From Fragum whitleyi (Eukaryota > Mollusca > Bivalvia > Cardiida > Cardiidae), in NCBI GenBank assembly GCA_948146395.1, contig OX411554.1:43699369-43763368 (forward strand): a stretch of 64,000 nt of DNA. Reading direction: 5' to 3'. Of the stretch, positions 36,832-48,199 are shown piece by piece. The notes below the pieces were generated by a model. It was not told where the DNA came from, made no database searches, and was given only the letters and a program-made list of their open reading frames with translations. A program made the position numbers and the translations under genes. How positions within the stretch are numbered: the stretch's first letter is position 1; each line of letters opens with the position of its first letter.

Positions 36832-38816
36832 CATGTAGTACATGCAAATTCGTAGACAACAGATGAAGCTTAGACTTTTATCAAAAGTCGTATGAAAGTT
36901 GGTCGAGACGGGATTCAAACTCACGGCACCAATTATTTTTAGCTAACAGGGTACGTCCAGGAAGTATAAAAGGATAACATAACCCATCACGTCAAAATTC
37001 CTTAAAGCATCAGAAACGGATATAGCGGATCTTTTAAGGAAGATTTGGAAAAAAATAAAATAAAGGAATGTAGAGGACTTGTTCGTTTCAATGGCTCGTC
37101 AAAAAATGGTTCTGAAGTGCAAAATAATAGATGGATGGACATAAGTCCAAAATCAAGACAAATATTGAGATGTTTCATTAAGCAGTAAAATATATACCTT
37201 ATATTACAAATTGTTCTTATAAATGATTCGTTATCCAGGAAAGCCTGCCTAAAGACGTCAGTAACTGTTGGTTATTTCAGCTGTCTTACCAAGATAATAG
37301 AAAACTGAATTTTAGACAACTTATAATAAACTCAGAAAGAAATTAAATTAAAAAGAGACTGACAAAACAAGCAATTTCTCCTTTTCCTCAATGTTTTCCT
37401 TTTTTATCCCCCCCCCAATGCATTAAAAGTCGGGTTTGTAAGAAAATATTGAAATAAATGGTTAAATAAACCAGTATAAAGCATCTCATACCTTATGAAA
37501 CAAGCATATCGATTTCTTGTTTTATGAATAATATATTTTTAAAAAATCCCGTGTTCCGGGTGGGATTCGATCCCGGGACCTTTCCATATTGAAGTTATCG
37601 TGGTGACCACTAGGCTACGGTCTCCGTGTAAAAGCACATGTGTCCAGTGACACTGGTGCGTTATGGATACCCATATACAAAAATAAAATGACTTCTCCCG
37701 TAATATGATGTGTGACGGCACACCGTAACTTAAGGGCGTTATGGTAAGCCGTAACATATGTGATTTTTCTGTGACGGTAGACCGTAACGTATGTGTTTTA
37801 AAATGCAAACCCTTGCAGCAGATTTTGCCGCCAACACGGTACTAAAACCCGCGAACACAAGCCTTTTTATGGATTTACATTAAAGGTGAAATATTTATCT
37901 AGACATCTGTCGAGCTGGATTTTTAAAATTTGAATTCAAATGATGTTTAATCCAGGATTGAAAACGTACATTTTTCCTCGGTTTTTGACACAATTTTGTC
38001 TTTTTATTTGCTTAAAATGCACAGAGTTGTATGTTCATGGGACAAGAAAGCATTAAAAGAGAAATGTGATTCACATTCTAAGCAGTCAGAAACAATCTAG
38101 CTGAAATTGACCGAGAAAAAAGCCTTTTTTTGTGAAAGTAGGTCAACTTTATGCATGTTACGGGTATGCATAACAGAATCGCGTTATGGATAGCCGAAAG
38201 TCCACAGACTGATAAAAGTAAAGTCTGTAATCAAATTAATTTTGGAATGTCTCAATTGTCAGCATATATACACGTATTTCACTCGTGTTACCCAAGAAGC
38301 CCGAAACTATTTAATTACCTCTGTTTTTCAAACTGCGCCATGGTCTGTAAGCCATTGGAGAAGTACCGTTAAGTCACTTGAAAGAAACAATTGTCTAACT
38401 CAGAGTATATGCAAGGAGATTAATTATAGACCATCCAAAATGATCAAAAATAAACCCCGTAAATTCTAGGTGTCTCAAAATTGAAAATAAATTGAAAGTA
38501 TTGGGAAAGAAACATTGAGAAAAAAGAGAAATCGTCAAGCAATTTCTCTTTTATTCCTCAATGTTTCAATTTTGATTGCCTTCAGTACATTTAAAACGTG
38601 TTTTCCTGGATAAATTCTTAAATAAACAGGTACAAGGCATCAAATTCCTTTTGTAAATAACACAATATTTCTTTTTATGAATAAAAAAAAAAACAGAATA
38701 TTTTTTAAAGGATTTGAGTTTAAGTCTATTGTCAATTTTGTTGTCATTTAGTCAAGTCCTCCATATACATATACATATATCCATATACATATGAAAATAG
38801 TCATGTGGTTTCCATA
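36832..38816. other. Non-coding DNA with tRNA-like and hairpin relics
   Basis: A minus-strand tRNA-like segment at 37548-37627 (complement of gggattcgatcccggga, then an A-box-like ccgtagcctagtggtcacc) has no matching acceptor stem and is probably a SINE relic. A second relic is near 36905. gtgacggcacaccgtaac and cgtaacgtatg words at 37710-37795 form stems. The stretches 37370-37500 and 38515-38660 are direct relatives. Confidence 0.4.
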
Positions 38817-39262
38817 CATTCGGAACATCACTCGGCCATTTCTGTAAACTGCAACAAACCTCGGATGTATATAAGGCGGATGGGTATGTAACAAAATTGT
38901 GCATTTTGTTAGGCGGAAACAGTGTAAAGAAAAACTAGCACTGTAGATTTATATCTTTTACAGTATTATAACGGCTGAAAAATCTTAATTTTTGAGAATG
39001 ACGAATCATTCTCAAAAATTAAGATTTTTTCAGCCGTTATTTAAGAATATAAAGATATTTATACAAGGATACGATGGTTTCACGTCAGTGACTTGAACGA
39101 GTAGCGTTGGCAACGTCGAATGTTTTCACTTAATGTTTCGAGGGCTAACGCCATTTTAACTGACGTCATCGAGTTTTTCCAAGGGTTTCCCGTAACTTTT
39201 AAAAATAGCCCGTCTAGGTACATCCGAGGTTGATCGTGAGATTGGCCGAGTGGTGTTCCGAA
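38817..39262. mobile_element. 445-bp MITE with cattcggaaca ends, copy 1
   Basis: Left cattcggaacatcactcggc and right gccgagtggtgttccgaatg are inverted. A strong internal hairpin lies at 38975-39042 (ataacggctgaaaaatctta and complement). Copies at 45575 and 46433. Non-coding. Confidence 0.85.
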
Positions 39263-39662
39263 TGGTCCTCCATATACATATCATCGTTTAGCTATGGAAA
39301 AACCATCACACGTGACACTGAAAATAGTCACGTGGTTTCTTTTTCGTATATTATTGACCTTACTATTTTGTTTTTTTTAACCCGTTTATAAGCCTGGAGA
39401 TGAATATCGTGAAATTGACAGTCTACATCCGACTCCTTTTATTAGTTCGATATTTGACGCCCGCTCGTACATATCATCTATTTCCTTCAATGTCAAGGTA
39501 CCCTAATAATGTGATTTTGGTGTAGATTTTTATCTACTACCGTACTCAATTGCTGAATTAGTTTGTTAATGAGTTGAAAATCTAGATAAAATAAGTCCAC
39601 TCGCACTTACTCTAAGATATAGTATTTCTGTCAGAGGGATGTTCAATAAATACACAGAAGAT
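39263..39662. other. No recognised feature
   Basis: The word gaaaatagtca(t/c)gtggttt occurs at 38793 and 39320, on both sides of the MITE at 38817, so the MITE split a pre-existing repeat. No gene is seen. Confidence 0.4.
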
Positions 39663-39868
39663 TGTCATCAGTTTTTCTTCCAGACTATTTGTCTCGAACC
39701 AATAGGTTGATAATCGTAGACCTATGTAGGATAGCAACTGGAGGCTAGGAAAGGAATGGTAGTAATGGTATCAGAAATACCAGGAATTCATTGTTAGGTG
39801 CTCCAGCCTCTGCGATATAACTGAACGATTGTTGAAAGAGGTGTTAAACCCCATCTTCACAAACAGAG
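39663..39868 (+). repeat. V-SINE-like element, copy 5 (5'-truncated)
   Basis: The tRNA-like head is absent. The body starts near ccagactatttgtctcgaac, includes aactggaggctaggaaagga and ends gttaaaccccatcttcacaa. 5' truncation is common for retroposed copies. Confidence 0.75.
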
Positions 39869-39921
39869 TTATCATTTCGTTCACATTCGCGACATCTGTA
39901 TTTCATTGTAGGATGCTTTGT

Positions 39922-40357
39922 TCAGTTAACAACATCGTACAATTGACAAGATGTATGAATTTAGAATGCTTTTGGAATGAAATTGAATAAGTGTGTGGAG
40001 CGAGGTTTTAGTGAATTTAATGGGAGGTAATCCAATAACACATTTTTTTTCAAAATGAACAAAATTAGCGATAATTATTACCTCCCTTTGATAAAGTAAG
40101 CATACACGTTCTTAACATAGCTTTAAATTTCTTCAAGAACCTATCAGACACTGACAATTTGAATTTTTCTCAAAGAAATCGCGTTTTTTTCGAGCTTTTA
40201 TTTAATTTGAATGACGTTGTTGATTCTTTGTTTTTAAATGAGTTTTGAGCGTCTTGAGTGGTTTGAGTGAGTATTTGGAAAGAATAGAGCGCTGAGCGCG
40301 CGATTCGGAATGGGTTTTATCGAGATGAATGTTAATTTCACGGTGTTGTTAATTGTG
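39922..40357. mobile_element. CAGTTAATAAC MITE, copy 5
   Basis: Left cagttaacaacatcgtacaa, central gggaggtaatccaataacac with complement to tattacctccctttg, right tttcacggtgttgttaattg. The right terminus is slightly decayed. Confidence 0.8.
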
Positions 40358-40733
40358 AGTTATGCAAATATTATGAAAATACAAATTCGAATGTTTCTTG
40401 TTTAGATATGAACCATGTAAAATAGTAAAACTGGTCTCTATGGAAATCGCGTAGGGACCTTTTTTTTGTTAAATCTGAATGAATTAGAAAATACATCATA
40501 TTTCATGTTCACGAAATATTACTTTGTAAATGTGTCAAATTAAAACCAATGTGCCAGAATCAATATGTTTGCCGCTACAGGAAAATTTTCAACAAAAGCG
40601 CCGATTTCAGTAACACAGCATATTTCACAAAATGGCGACTAGATGCGGTTGGTCGATGAAGGGTAGTCTGTAAAAGTTTGATGCAAATCCATTTATACTT
40701 GAAGGAGGATTGTCTTAATAAAATTCTGACTAA

Positions 40734-41171
40734 CGGCTTAGTTACATCGTGAAATTGACATTAAACTCAATCAAAACCATTCTAAATCGCTCACCCAGCG
40801 TTCCATTCATTCATTCCAGACAATCACTCAAACCATTCAAAAACGATCCAAACTCACTGAAAAACATACAACAACAACTTCGTTCAAAATAGAAAAAGCT
40901 AGGGAAAATCGAGATTTCATTTAATTATTGAAATTATAAGCGTCTGATAGGTTCTTTAAGAAATTGGGAGCTATCTATAGAACTTGTATGCAAATTTTAT
41001 TAAAGGGAGGTAATCATTATTGCAAATTTTGTTCGTCATGAACAAAATTTGCAATGCTGGATTACCTCCCATTAAACTCACACAAAAGTCGCTCCACACA
41101 TTCATTCAATTTCATTCTTAAATCATTCCATAATCATTCACCTTGTCAATTTCACGATGTTGTTAACTGTA
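40734..41171. mobile_element. CAGTTAATAAC MITE, copy 6
   Basis: Left ggcttagttacatcgtgaaa, centre gggaggtaatcattattgca and complement, right ttcacgatgttgttaactg. It is in the same 1.3-kb span as copy 5. Confidence 0.8.
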
Positions 41172-41269
41172 CCAATATGCGACCACCTCCATCGGCGTAT
41201 AATGAAGTAGCCATGTTTTTGTCATCCAAGAAACTTCACGACGTCGATCCGTCCCAAAAGAAACTAGGT

Positions 41270-41515
41270 CATACATTCTTTAACCCTTTCCTATTTTACA
41301 AAATTTTGGACCTGTCCAAATTCAAAGGTTTTGCAGACGAAAATTCAATAGAGATTTAATTTGTAAAATAACCATTCAGTAGGGTAGAAAATGGTTTGGA
41401 AAAGGAAGAAATTGCTTGTCAGAAGCATTTTCTTCTTTTTTCACAATGTTTTCTCAATTATAAAAGCACGTAAAAAGCAGGGATTAAACAGCAAAGGGTT
41501 AATTGGTATGTAAGA
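41270..41515. mobile_element. Short element with taaccctttcct ends, copy 1
   Basis: Left tctttaaccctttcctattt and right aaacagcaaagggttaa are inverted. Internal stem gaagaaattgcttgtcagaa and complement cattttcttctt. Copy 2 is at 43364-43678. Confidence 0.65.
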
Positions 41516-41537
41516 ATACGTTTAAAATATATACACT

Positions 41538-42708
41538 TGGCCAATGTGCTAACTACACCGTTTTTTGATCCGGATTATTCTAACATACATCATCCGATTT
41601 CATTGAAACTTTTGATAAGGCCCTCCCATTTAAAGGACTTTTGATTATTGGTAATTATAGCGTATCAACGTGTTTTAGTTGCTTGTTTACACAGACGAGC
41701 TAGAAAACAGCAATGGCTTACGTGCAACCTGAGTTGTCTTTTCAGTAGTAAAGTTAGATAAGCAATGTGTAGCCAGTCGATTAAGGGTCCGAAAAATCAA
41801 ACAAATAGTGTTCAGGTATCAATAGGAGACATGTTAAAGACTATCGATCTGGTCTAAGGTTGCTCCATTTGGTCATGGGTCGCCAGTCGAAAAGAATCTG
41901 TTAAGGTTTTAAGGTTATATTTAGCAACGCACAAAAAGTGCATGTCGACGAAACTTCTGCTCACTTCACAAGGCAATAAGTTTGTCAAAGCCATCCCAAC
42001 TCCGAGATGTTGACTCTCTTGAATTTCTGTGCAGACAACTCACGTACAGCCATCGGTAGAGCGTTAGCGTGCGAATAACGGTGTCAGCAGCTTGACTCGA
42101 CTGAGGGCTTCATACTTAAATGAGATTTAAAAATTCATTTGCCTCTCGCTAATAGACAAACAGTGGACTACGTGATCAAGACGCTGGAGGATTTGATAGG
42201 GTATTGTTGTTGAACTAGGGTAAGGAATGCCAGGAACTCATAATTAGGTGCTTAACACACCTGCAATATGGCTGTATACAGTAAATATACCGCCTGACTC
42301 TTTAAAAGACATTTATTGAAAGGCGCTCTTGCAAATGCGGATGGGTAAGGTAACTAAAATATTCAAAAGGGATAGTAATGGAAAAACTTTTGGTCATCAG
42401 GAAAAGGGTCAAATTTGACCTATTAGCGACTGATTCATAACTTTACACTCCTTCGGACACAGTGTTGACAAAATTTAAATTGAATACATTGAGTTTGAAC
42501 ATGATACTTTGGATTTGTTAATTTGTCTTTCAACCCCTGGGTAATTAAAATGCATTAAAATTCGACGAATCTGTGAACCTTGGAAAATACATTAAACGTA
42601 ATCTTGAAAAAGTGAATATCCTATATATTTCATACAATTTTTACACTTGGTCCGATTTCTTAAGAAGTTATATAGAAAAATCCGATCGGTGTAGTTAGAA
42701 CATTGGGG
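41538..42708. mobile_element. 1.17-kb element with gtgctaactacaccg ends
   Basis: caatgtgctaactacaccg at the left and cggtgtagttagaacattg at the right are inverted. Inside, near 42050-42290, is a decayed tRNA-like SINE (agccatcggtagagcgtta, body ggaatgccaggaactcataa). No transposase is visible. Confidence 0.6.
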
Positions 42709-42744
42709 TAGTTTACTTTATTCATCTTCTTTTTGACAAATGTT

Positions 42745-43200
42745 ACAGTTAAAAACATCATGAAACTGATAAACCCACGAAACCGAAATCATTTGGAATT
42801 TTTTACTCAGCGCTCCATTCATTCATTCAAAACACTCACCTTTATCGATCAAAAACGCTCCGAAATCATTAGAAGACATTTCAAGATCGATCAAGATCAA
42901 GATCGATCAAGACGATCAACATTTAATTCAAATTGATCAACTTTTTCCAACTTTTTTATCAGCTAGTGTAGATTTCAAAGTATCTGATTAGTCCACGAAG
43001 ACACCCAAACAGAAAAATACGTTTAATTTATTAAAGGGAGGTAATAAATATCCCTAATTTTGTCAATCTTGAACAAATTAAGCGATATTTGGATTACCCC
43101 CTTTAATTTCCCTCATGCTCGATTCACACACTCATTCAATTTCATTCTAAAATATTTCCCAACCCATTCATCTGATCAATTTCGCAATGATCTCAACTAT
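42745..43200. mobile_element. CAGTTAATAAC MITE, copy 7
   Basis: Left cagttaaaaacatcatgaaa, a local repeat of gatcaagatcgat at 42885-42915, central gggaggtaataaatatccct and complement, right decayed. Confidence 0.75.
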
Positions 43201-43363
43201 GTCAGGTTGTTTGTGTGCGGCGAAATCTTTCCTGGACTCAATATAATTATAAATTAAGGCTACAGTCATATTAAGAATAGGTAACACCGACAAGTCCGTG
43301 ATTCCTTTTTATCTGTTTTTAGAATTTTGACTAGTTGGGTAATTCAGACCGACACGGAAACGA

Positions 43364-43678
43364 TTCTTTAACCCTTTCCTGTTTTGCAAAATTTCAGACC
43401 TGTCCAAATTCAAAGGTCTTGTAAATCTTATTTTGAAGTGGATTTAAATTGAAAAATAACCATTCAGTAAGGAAGAAAATGGTGTGGAAAAAGAAGAAAT
43501 GGCATGGGCAAACTCGATCAGGTACAGTGGTTAAAGTGTCAGGCATGAGTAGAGTAGAAAATAGTTTTGAAAAAGAAGAAATTGCTTATCAGAAGCAATT
43601 TCTTCTTTTTTCACAATGTTTTCTCAATTATAAAATCACAGGCAAGTAAAAAGCAGGGATTAAACAGCAAAGGGTAAA
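43364..43678. mobile_element. Short element with taaccctttcct ends, copy 2
   Basis: Relative of 41270-41515, longer by about 70 bp (43490-43560), which contains a second copy of the gtagaaaat-g-ttttgaaaaa word. Internal stem gaagaaattgcttatcagaa with gcaatttcttctt. Confidence 0.65.
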
Positions 43679-43721
43679 AAAAACGATGTTCAATAGGTCG
43701 AATCACATGTCTGTCGCCATC

Positions 43722-43800
43722 ATCGCAAGCCAAGGGTTCTAGCTCCACTAATGTCCGTAAGGAACGTAGTAAAGCGAGAACCCTTGGCTTGTGCGGATGT
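43722..43800. repeat. Small hairpin (gcaagccaagggttct)
   Basis: gcaagccaagggttctagct pairs with agcgagaacccttggcttg. The loop of about 35 bp has cgtaaggaacgta. Isolated in this window. Confidence 0.65.
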
Positions 43801-43935
43801 CCTAGACCCTACCGTTCTTAATTCTGAAAAGCGTGTCAAAGGTCAAGCAGACTTTAAAAATGACATATGAGCGAGCTTATCCTTGGGATCATTTCAGCGA
43901 AGTAGGTAAGGGGGAAAGATTTTTAAAAGATAATG

Positions 43936-44373
43936 TACGGTTAAGAACATCGAGAAAATTACAAGATGATTGATTTTGGAATGATTTTGAATGGGATTGA
44001 ATGAGTGCGATTTTTGGGTGAAATTAAAAGGAGGTTATCTAATATCGCTTATTTTTCAAGATGAACAAAATTAGCGTTATAAATTACCTTCATTTAATTA
44101 AATATGCGTATTTTGCTTTTTGTGTGTCTTCGTGGACCAATTAGACACTTAAGAAACCACATCAGCCAATAGGATCGTAGATAGTTTGATCAATATGAGT
44201 TAAATGTTGGGCGTCTTGAACGATTTTGAAATGTTTTCTCATGATTTCAGAGCATTTCTGATCGATTTAATTACGTCTTTGGAATGATTGAATGGAGTGC
44301 TGAGTGAATGATTAAGAATGATTTTTGATCGGAGTGAGTGTCGATTTCATGTTGTTTTTTTTTTCACTGTAGG
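43936..44373. mobile_element. CAGTTAATAAC MITE, copy 8
   Basis: Left cggttaagaacatcgagaaa, central ggaggttatctaatatcgct, right tgtcgatttcatgttg followed by a T-run and cactgta. Confidence 0.75.
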
Positions 44374-45574
44374 TCCTACTTTGGTGACTCAACGCCCATA
44401 GAACCAATGTATATAGCCCAATCAGAATAGCAACGAAGAAATCTAAGAGAACAGGTCCAAGGATCATTCGTGTTAAGTTTTTTTTCTCTCCAAAATATAT
44501 ATAAAATATATTTATACTATTTCACCTAATGTTTCTATAAATTTGGATTTCTAAAAAGTTTTTGTTCCTTCTAATCAACAATCTTTACACCCATAAAATT
44601 TTATAAGTCGAGAAAAAGCATCATTTATGTGATACCAAAAGGGTGATCAAATATCCACTTTATATGTTGAAATGTCCTTTGCCAATAAAAGCATGCTGTT
44701 CATCTAATCAAAATGATTTTTTGCAGACTGATACAACTTCACAAAAATAAAATTCCCGTGATATTTGGTTGATATCCATCTGATTAAACACTGAGAAAAG
44801 TTTGTTTTACCCTATATTGGATATTCCACTATATCAAAAGAAATGGTTTCTATAAATAAGAGACTTTTTTTTATCTGATCACAATATTTTTTGTAGACTA
44901 ATAAAGGATACTAAATAATAATAATTCCAGTGAAATTTGGTTGATATTCATCCATTACATTTTGAGAAATTAATGTTCAAGTTTTCACTAAATAAAATAT
45001 ATAAAGAAATGACTTCCGCCCATAAAATACATATTTCTCACTAAAGAATCATTCGAGTGAATTTTGCGTTGTACATAATGAGTTTCTGTGAAAATGAATG
45101 GGAACGCCTAGACATCAGATTATCGACTTTAAATCGACCGATTTCATTTCGAAAGCCCACGTACAGGAGCAATTTAAAAAAAACTGTATCAAAATTATAC
45201 TTATTAAATTATAAGCCTCAAGACCCTTTTAGAAACGTGCAAGGAGAATCCTAGTCAGAATTGTGGTTACTTACCTCCAAAATAAACGTCCGCAAATATA
45301 TGATCTATTAATAACTGTTTTAGTTATACGGTTTCTTGACAGACTATATGACGATAAATTTATTCCCGACTGGAAAAAATGAAGTCACCCGAGCTGTAGG
45401 TTAACTAACTTTCTATACTACAAAGTTTTAGACTCAATACATCTCTTTTGCCTACATTAGGATTAGATATACACCTAATTATTTGAAAAATACCAATATC
45501 CCCCAATGTGTCTCAAATGAAAAGTAAATATGTAGTGATGTCACAGGAAGTAGTGACGTACACTACTACTACTA
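44374..45574. other. AT-rich DNA, no supported gene
   Basis: Loosely repeated phrases such as 'attccngtgaaatttggttgatatccatc' occur at 44751 and 44927, so the stretch is a degenerate tandem repeat. The frame at 45057-45254 is unsupported. Confidence 0.4.
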
Positions 45575-46018
45575 TTCGGAACATCACTCGGCCATTTTCG
45601 TAAACTGCAACAGACCTCGGATGTATGTAAGGCGGATGGGTATGTAACAAAATCGTGCATTTTGTTAGGCGGAAACAGTGTAAGAAAACTAGCACTATAG
45701 ATTTATATTTTTACAGTAAATAACGGCTGAACAATCTTAATTTTTGAGAATGACGAATCATTCTCAAAAATTAAAGTTTTTCAGCCGTTATTCAAGAATC
45801 TAAAGATATTTTTTATTAGTTTTCGTTGGTTTCGCGTCAGTGACTTAAACGAGTAGCGTTGGCGACGTCGAATGTTTTCACTCACAGTTTCGAGGGCTAA
45901 CGCCATTTTAACTGACGTCATCGAGTTTTTACCAAGGTTTTCCCATAATTTTTAAAAAGAGTCCGTCTATGTACATCCGAGGTTGATTGTGAGATTGGCT
46001 GAATGGTGTTCCGAATGA
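45575..46018. mobile_element. 445-bp MITE with cattcggaaca ends, copy 2
   Basis: attcggaacatcactcggcc at the left, gctgaatggtgttccgaatg at the right, internal hairpin 45720-45790. Close to copy 1 at 38817. Confidence 0.85.
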
Positions 46019-46432
46019 CTACTACTACCTGCGATGCCATGATATAAGAAGGCGGTTCGTGGTTTACCTGCAAAAAAGTTATCACTTATAATGGACAGAT
46101 TGGTAAAATTGAAACGTATTAATTTATTAGAACCTATATTACTTTCCTTTGTTTTTTATTAACTGACTTGCTTTAAACTGTAGCATAATGTGTATACTCA
46201 AGTTGTATTAACAGCGAAGTGAGAGAGCCATGGCTGCAATGACCGTCTCGACTTTGTGTCTATGTTCCCGGCGAGGCGCCTTAAGGAAATAGTAGAAGTT
46301 TTACTGGAGCGGCCGTAGATCTATATCAATGATTGCCAGGTCAGTAAAACCCAATAAAAATGCTAGAATTTTCTTTGCAGTATAATAAATACGTGTATAA
46401 CTTGATTTCATTTTTTACTAATATCGGTCAAA

Positions 46433-46751
46433 ACTCGGCCATTTCCGTAAACTGCAACAGACCTCGGATGTATGTAAGGCGGATGGGTATGTAACAAAAT
46501 CGTGCATTTTATAAGGCGGAAGCAGTGTAAGAATAGCCAGCACTGTAGATTTATATTTTTTACAGTAAATAACGGCTGAACAATCTTATTTTTTGAGAAT
46601 GATGAATCATTTTCAAAAAAAAAAAAAAAAAAAAAAAAAAAATGACTTTAACGAAAAGCATTGGCGATGTCGAATGTTTTCACTCAAAAATTCGAGGGCT
46701 AACGCCATTTAACTGACGTCATCGAGTTTTTCTAAGATTTTCCCATAATTT
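46433..46751. mobile_element. 445-bp MITE, copy 3, split by a tandem array
   Basis: It starts within the left end (actcggccatttccgtaaac) and follows the family to cccataattttta. The rest resumes after the array at about 48184 (agtccgtctatgtacac). A 24-A run at 46617-46641 has replaced one hairpin arm. Confidence 0.8.
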
Positions 46752-48183
46752 TTATACGCCGCCGGAGGCGGACGTATATTGGCGTCATCTTCTCCGTCTG
46801 TCCGTCCGTCCGTCCGTCCGTCCGTCCATTTTCTTGTCAACGCAACTCCTCCTAAACTTCTGGCTGGATCTTCTTGAAACTTGGTCAATGTTATCACCTC
46901 AATTGGTAGATGTGCATGAAGGAAGGATTTTACGGTTCGTTGATTTTTGCCTGAGTTATGCCCCTTGATAACTTAGTTTCTGGGTCCACTTTTCTTGTCA
47001 ACGCAACTCCTCCTAAGTTTCTGGCTGGATCTTCTTGAAACTTGGTCAATGTTATCACCTCAATTGGTAGATGTGCATGAAGGAAGGATTTTACGGTTCG
47101 TTGATTTTTGCCTGAGTTATGCCCCTTGATAACTTAGTCTCTGGGTCCACTTTTCTTGTCAACGCAACTCCTCCTAAGTTTCTGGCTGGATCTTCTTGAA
47201 ACTTGGTCAATGTAATCATTTCAATTTGTAGATGTGCATGAAGGAAGGATTTTACTGTTCGTTGATTATTGCCTGAGTTATGCCCCTTGATAACTCAGTC
47301 TCTGGGTCCATTTTTCTTGTCAACGCAACTCCTCCTTAGTTTCTGGCTGGATCTTCTTGAAACTTGGTCAATGTAATCACCTCAATTTGAAGATGTACAT
47401 GAAGGAAGGATTTTACCGTTTGTTGATTTTTGCCTGAGTTATGCCCCTTAAAAACTTAGTCTCTGGGTCCACTTTTCCTGTCAACGCAACTCCTCCTAAG
47501 TTTCTGGCTGGATCTTCTTGAAACTTGGTCAATGTTATCACCTCAATTTGTAGATGTGCATGAAGGAAGGATTTTATGGTTCATTGATTTTTGCCTGAGT
47601 TATGCCCCTTAAAAGCTCAGTCTCTGGGGCTTATTACCTCAGTTATGCCCCCTTAAAATTTAGTCTCTGGGGCTTATTGATATTGCAGCCTTGTGAATGC
47701 AACTCTTCCTATGTTTCTGGCTGGATCTAAGTGAAATTTGGTGGATGTTATAACTGAAATTGGTAGATGAGCATGAAGTAAGGATTTTATGGTTCATTAA
47801 TTTTACCCTAAATTATGCTACCTTAAAACTTAGTAACTAGGGCTTATTGAAATTGCAGCCTTTTGAACACAACTCCTCCTTATTTTTTGTCTTTATTTAA
47901 ATGAAACCTGGTCAATGTCATCACCATAATTTGTAGATGTACATGGATCAAGGATTTTATGGCTCATTTATTTCCCTGAATTATGCCCCCTTTAAACTTA
48001 GTGCCTGGGGCTTATTGAAATTGCAGCCTTGTGAAGGCAACTCCTCCAAACTTTTTGTCTTGATTTAAATGAAACTTGGTCATTTTCAATTTGGTTCTGT
48101 CAAAATAAGTAGTGTCTACAATTATTTTCGTGAAACAGCAGCAAAGTGGCGGCGTATTTTGTGACGATGGCACTCTTGTTAAA
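46752..48183 (+). repeat. Tandem array of 161-bp repeats in a gtccgtccgtcc cassette
   Basis: It opens with tacgccgccggaggcggacg and six to seven gtcc units. Repeats with cttgtcaacgcaactcctcc start at 46831, 46992, 47153, 47314 and about 47475, each 161 bp. Three more diverged, length-variable units follow to about 48120. It closes with gtggcggcgtattttgtgac and actcttgtta. Such cassettes are dispersed in mollusc genomes; I know no function for them. Confidence 0.9.
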
Positions 48184-48199
48184 TATAGTCCGTCTATGT

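Noticed and set aside
37548..37627. Minus-strand tRNA gene
   Set aside because: It has a T-arm-like and an A-box-like sequence but no 7-bp acceptor pairing, so it is a SINE relic.
46709..46897. Minus-strand frame with TDGRTDGRTDG
   Set aside because: Translation of the gtcc repeat run at the start of the tandem cassette.
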